Shown piece by piece: positions 35,587 to 37,802 of a stretch of DNA of 37,802 nucleotides (position 1 is the stretch's first letter; each line of letters begins with the position of its first letter). A program made the translations under genes and the position numbers. The stretch lies in contig WFQB01000144.1 in assembly GCA_015487305.1 (NCBI GenBank), positions 1 to 37,802 on the forward strand, written 5' to 3'. Under the pieces are notes generated by a model that saw only the letters and a list, made by a program, of their open reading frames with translations, was not told where the DNA came from and ran no database searches. The stretch is from Parvularculaceae bacterium (GTDB lineage Bacteria; Pseudomonadota; Alphaproteobacteria; Caulobacterales; Parvularculaceae).

Positions 35587-36720
35587 ATGCCCAATCCTAC
35601 AAGAACCCGTTCTGGGTTGCTCAAGGCTGTGTTCGTCTCAACGGCCGCGGTTGTTTCATTTGGCTTTGCCGGGTCTGCCCTTGCAGGCGGCACCCCAGCG
35701 GGCACTAATGTGCAAAATACATTCACACTGGATTATTCGGTGGGTGGCACAGCACAGCCGCAAATCGATACAGGTCCGGCGGGCACCAATACGCCAACCG
35801 AGTTTACCGTTGACCGTTTGATCGACCTGACCGTTGCAAGTTCCGGCAATACCAATGTTGCTCCGGGTGCGGTTGGTCAGGATCTGGTCTATTCGGTTAC
35901 CAATAATGGTAATGATGTGCAGGCCTATGATTTCTCCTTTGTCAATGAAACGGGCGATAATTTCGACCCGACAACAAGTTCTTTGCTTTATGTTCTTGAT
36001 GATGGTGATGGACTTTATGAACCTGGGGCAGGTGCGGGCAATGATGGCACGCTGAATGCCTATACTTTAGGCACAGCGTCGCCAGACATTGTTGCTGATG
36101 CGCTTGTCTGGGTCATTATCCGTTCAACAATTCCAACAGCAGGCGCTGTGGTTGATGCAGATCAGGCCAATCTCAGCCTGATTGCTGATACGCTTGAGCC
36201 ATCGACAGCAGCCTCTCCCGGTACTGCTGTTACCGGCGATACCGATGGTAATTCGCTTACGGGCGCGGCTGAAAATGTTCTTGCCGACGGCTCTGGCACG
36301 GCCAATGAGGTTGCCAATGCTGGTGATCACTCAGCCACCGGTAGCTACATTGTTACCGATCCAGACATTACCGCTGCAAAAGCTGTCACTGTCTACTCAC
36401 AAGACGGCACCGGCTGCGCAACCATTCCCGGTACGCCAACCGGTGGATATTCAGTGCCCGGTTCATGTATTGAATATGTGATTACCGTGCAAAACACTGG
36501 GGCAACAGCAACGGCAACAGGAATTTCGATTGCTGATACGCTGGCTGATGAGTTGACTTTTATTTCGGCTGTTGATGCCGGTTCCTTTACAGGCGGCACA
36601 CTAACAACCCCGGCTACCAATACCAATTGTACTGGTGGGGCCTGTGTCATCGGTTATAGCGGAGCAAGCCTTGCTGCTGGTGCAACCGGTACGATTACCA
36701 TTCGTGCATTGGTGCAATAA
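35587..36720 (+). CDS. Secreted DUF11 domain surface-type protein
   Basis: Signal peptide VFVSTAAVVSFGFAGSALA; APGAVGQDLVYSVTNNGNDVQAYDFSF and CIEYVITVQNTGATATATGISIADTLADELTFI repeats. Confidence 0.85.
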   Translation: MPNPTRTRSGLLKAVFVSTAAVVSFGFAGSALAGGTPAGTNVQNTFTLDYSVGGTAQPQIDTGPAGTNTPTEFTVDRLIDLTVASSGNTNVAPGAVGQDLVYSVTNNGNDVQAYDFSFVNETGDNFDPTTSSLLYVLDDGDGLYEPGAGAGNDGTLNAYTLGTASPDIVADALVWVIIRSTIPTAGAVVDADQANLSLIADTLEPSTAASPGTAVTGDTDGNSLTGAAENVLADGSGTANEVANAGDHSATGSYIVTDPDITAAKAVTVYSQDGTGCATIPGTPTGGYSVPGSCIEYVITVQNTGATATATGISIADTLADELTFISAVDAGSFTGGTLTTPATNTNCTGGACVIGYSGASLAAGATGTITIRALVQ

Positions 36721-36736
36721 GGGTTTTTGAACAATC

Positions 36737-36767
36737 TTGTGAAGGGTGACGCTACCACCCTTCACAA
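36737..36767 (+). terminator. Hairpin between the two DUF11-like genes
   Basis: TTGTGAAGGGTG-ACGCTAC-CACCCTTCACAA perfect 12-bp stem; no clear T-run. Confidence 0.5.
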
Positions 36768-36836
36768 AGCAAATCTCGATTTAAAAATACCACCCTTCCG
36801 AAATCAGTTTTTCGGATAACGGGAGAATTGTGTGTA

Positions 36837-37802
36837 ATGCGTCACGCCATCTGGCATAACATCTTCCTCGCTCTGGCTTCGGGCCTCGCCTTTCTTGGCG
36901 TGGCCCGGGCTGCGGAGCTGGGAGCGATTGTGCCAAATACGGCGGAGGTGAGCTATACCTATGGGGGTAGCTCGGTAACGGTATTGACCAATACAGCTTC
37001 TTTTCAGATTGAAGCACGGCGCACAGATTCAACGATTGAGTTTTTGCGCTATTTTCCGGCCAGCAGCAATCAAACGATTATGATCAATGGCGCGGACTAC
37101 AGCCCCGACGGTTCCCTGACAGGCCCCTTTACGCCGATAGGCCCTGTTAGCTCGCCTAGTGGCTCTGGCTTTGCCACCGGAAGCCCAACCCCGGTGGTTG
37201 AAACCGATACTTATCTATCGGGAGAGACGATTCTCGTTCGTGTGACCGATCTTGGCCAAAATGGTGACCCTAATCAGATAGAGACAATTGTTGCGGTGGT
37301 GACAGCCAGTCCCGGGGACTGGCAAGGTGGCGGCGGGTCTGGACCTGGTTCCGGCGATGATCGCATTACAATTCGGTTGTATGAAACAGGCCCTGACACC
37401 GGGGTCTTTGTTGCATATTTACCCTCGATTTCCGGCGCTGCTTTTGTCAATGATGGTGAACTTAGCATTAATTCCGGCAGCCGATTAACCGCAACTTATG
37501 TGGATAGCTTCGATGCAACCGAGGTTTCGGTTGATGTTGCGGCGGTTAATCCGCGCGGTGTTGTTTTTGACAGCCTTACCGGCACGGTTATTAATGGTGC
37601 AACTGTCACAATCTTCGATGCCGACACCGGATTGGAAGCGCAAGTCTATGCGGTTGATGGTTTTTCATCCTATCCGTCTTCTGTGATCACCGGCCAGCCG
37701 GTTATTGATGGTGCCGGACGGACAAATTTACAATCGCCAGGGGAATTTTTCTTTCCCTATTTGTTGCCGGGTAATTATTATATCACCGTGACGCCGCCAT
37801 CG
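36837..37802 (+). CDS. Large secreted surface protein, DUF11/SdrD-B-like (C-terminus beyond window)
   Basis: Open from ATG 36837 to window end, not in ORF track: MRHAIWHNIFLALASGLAFLGVARAAELGAIVPNTAEVSYTYGGSSVTVLTNTASFQIEAR...NPRGVVFDSLTGTVINGATVTIFDADTG...GEFFFPYLLPGNYYITVTPPS. Confidence 0.85.
   Translation, partial: MRHAIWHNIFLALASGLAFLGVARAAELGAIVPNTAEVSYTYGGSSVTVLTNTASFQIEARRTDSTIEFLRYFPASSNQTIMINGADYSPDGSLTGPFTPIGPVSSPSGSGFATGSPTPVVETDTYLSGETILVRVTDLGQNGDPNQIETIVAVVTASPGDWQGGGGSGPGSGDDRITIRLYETGPDTGVFVAYLPSISGAAFVNDGELSINSGSRLTATYVDSFDATEVSVDVAAVNPRGVVFDSLTGTVINGATVTIFDADTGLEAQVYAVDGFSSYPSSVITGQPVIDGAGRTNLQSPGEFFFPYLLPGNYYITVTPPS

Noticed and set aside
35531-35821. 96-aa ORF overlapping the DUF11 gene start
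   Set aside because: Different frame, spans the structured leader and lies inside a well-supported secreted protein gene; no recognisable domain.
1-37802. Mobile elements, tRNA/rRNA genes, CRISPR arrays
   Set aside because: No transposase/integrase motifs, insertion-sequence ends, tRNA cloverleaf, rRNA sequence or regularly spaced repeats were recognised.

Overview
This 37.8 kb window looks like alphaproteobacterial chromosome (inferred from the Irr-type Fur protein with ICE-like boxes and from gene content). From left to right: (1) a partial sugar MFS transporter, divergent from a tightly overlapping Entner-Doudoroff operon (ROK kinase, zwf, pgl, edd, glk, eda) with a LacI-type operator-like palindrome between them; (2) an alpha-carbonic anhydrase lipoprotein; (3) a CusCBA-like monovalent-metal RND operon led by a small Cys/Met-rich exported protein; (4) a CDF transporter and a DUF302 protein; (5) a second heavy-metal RND operon (CzcCBA-like) led by a small His-rich exported protein; (6) an Irr-like Fur regulator, a rubrerythrin, a GlpC/HdrB-like Fe-S protein and a DUF3501 protein, with ICE-like palindromes; (7) a divergent locus joining sulfide:quinone oxidoreductase, TrxC and TolC on one strand with rhodanese, RND adaptor, RND permease and a Cys-containing ArsR regulator on the other, proposed as a reactive-sulfur-responsive efflux system; (8) a cluster of secreted DUF11-like proteins, the last truncated by the window edge, with structured 5' leaders. 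The best candidates for undescribed biology are the sulfur/RND/ArsR locus, the Irr-rubrerythrin-Fe-S-DUF3501 cluster, the paired metal-ligand-matched small leader proteins, and the SD-sequestering leader of the DUF11 gene. No tRNA, rRNA, CRISPR array or transposase was seen. All product calls come from reading motifs; no database search was run.
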